DNA from: Candidatus Nanopelagicales bacterium
GTDB lineage: Bacteria > Actinomycetota > Actinomycetes > S36-B12 > UBA10799
Direction: 5' to 3'
Length of the DNA stretch: 6,220 nucleotides
NCBI GenBank assembly: GCA_030699055.1
Contig: JAUYKX010000262.1
Span: 1-6,220, forward strand
Shown here: positions 5,636-6,220 of the stretch, in pieces
Layout: every line of letters begins with the position of its first letter
How positions within the stretch are numbered: the first letter of the stretch is position 1
Translations under genes and position numbers: made by a program
Notes under the pieces: generated by a model
Told to the model about the DNA's origin: nothing
What the model saw: the letters and a program-made list of their open reading frames with translations, nothing else
Databases searched by the model: none

Positions 5636-6220
5636 TCAGGCCAGTCCGAGGTGACGCGCCGCATCACTCGCAATCGGGTCGATCTTGATCGGATCGGGTG
5701 CGCCTGAGATCGCCCAATGCGGATCCTTCAGCCCGTTGCCGGTCACAGTGCAGACGATTCTCTGCCCGGGGTCCAGTAATCCAGCCCCGTGCCTCAGCAG
5801 GAGTCCCGCGATGCTGGCCGCACTGGCGGGCTCGACGAACACACCCTCGCGCGCCGCCACCAGCCGGTACGCGGCCAGGATTTCGCGATCGGTGACGGCC
5901 TCGATGACCCCACCAGATTCGTCCCGGGCCGCTAGCGCCTGATCCCAGGAGGCTGGATTCCCGATGCGAATCGCTGTGGCGATGGTCGAAGGGTCCTTGA
6001 CCGGCGCGCCATGGACGATCGGTGCGGCCCCGGCCGCCTGGAATCCCCACATTCGCGGAAGCGAGGCCCGGCCGGCATCGGCATACCGCCGGTATCCCCC
6101 CCAGTACGCGGTGATGTTGCCCGCGTTGCCCACTGGCAGACAGTGGATGTCGGGTGCGAAGCCGAGCTGGTCCACGATCTCGAACGACGCGGTTTGCTGG
6201 CCGGCGATCCGGTCGGGGTT
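5636..6220 (-). CDS. thrC: Threonine synthase (C-terminal part, cut by window edge)
   Basis: PLP-dependent enzyme converting O-phosphohomoserine and water to L-threonine and phosphate. The reading frame is open to the right edge; the 194 residues present are about the C-terminal half of the usual ~350-360. The first visible residues [20 protein letters not shown] are followed by the PLP-phosphate-binding loop [13 protein letters not shown] (about residues 33-45). Further blocks are [41 protein letters not shown] and [12 protein letters not shown], and the protein ends HLGLA. These agree closely with mycobacterial ThrC. The PLP-binding lysine lies in the missing N-terminal part. A GTG codon at 6175 is internal (V-D-Q-L), not a start. 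thrB follows four bases after the TGA at 5638-5636. Confidence 0.96.
   Translation of the reverse strand, partial: NPDRIAGQQTASFEIVDQLGFAPDIHCLPVGNAGNITAYWGGYRRYADAGRASLPRMWGFQAAGAAPIVHGAPVKDPSTIATAIRIGNPASWDQALAARDESGGVIEAVTDREILAAYRLVAAREGVFVEPASAASIAGLLLRHGAGLLDPGQRIVCTVTGNGLKDPHWAISGAPDPIKIDPIASDAARHLGLA

Overview
The window reads as a chromosomal core region of a high-GC actinobacterium (Actinomycetota). The gene order on the minus strand, thrC-thrB-(vapB-vapC)-rho-rpmE-prfA-prmC, is the mycobacterial-type threonine/rho/release-factor order with a toxin-antitoxin pair added. RF1 carries the PVT recognition tripeptide I associate with actinobacterial RF1, and Rho carries the long low-complexity N-terminal insertion typical of actinobacterial Rho. 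The genus cannot be told from this sequence. Every gene I can support is on the minus strand, so transcription runs from high to low coordinates; the long plus-strand frames are antisense shadows.

In transcription order, from the right edge: the C-terminal half of threonine synthase (thrC, cut by the window edge) is followed a few bases after its stop by homoserine kinase (thrB). Together they perform the last two steps from homoserine to threonine. After a 127-bp gap that holds a short inverted repeat comes a two-gene type II toxin-antitoxin module: a ribbon-helix-helix VapB-like antitoxin and a PIN-domain VapC-like toxin that overlap by 4 bp. A 423-bp non-coding stretch follows. It has a nested inverted repeat, a bulged hairpin and a section of about 48% GC, and it probably contains the rho promoter and leader.

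The left half is an information-processing cluster: transcription termination factor Rho, then (113-bp gap, strong Shine-Dalgarno) zinc-ribbon ribosomal protein L31, then (42-bp gap) peptide chain release factor 1, whose end overlaps by 14 bp the start of prmC. PrmC is the methyltransferase that modifies the GGQ glutamine of release factors. Only its first 106 codons lie in the window; it runs off the left edge and so has no stop here.

I found no RNA genes, CRISPR arrays, insertion sequences or phage genes, and no convincing intrinsic terminator. No wholly new system is evident. The points most worth a second look are the vapBC module placed between thrB and rho, the structured low-GC leader of rho, and the inverted repeat in front of the antitoxin gene.
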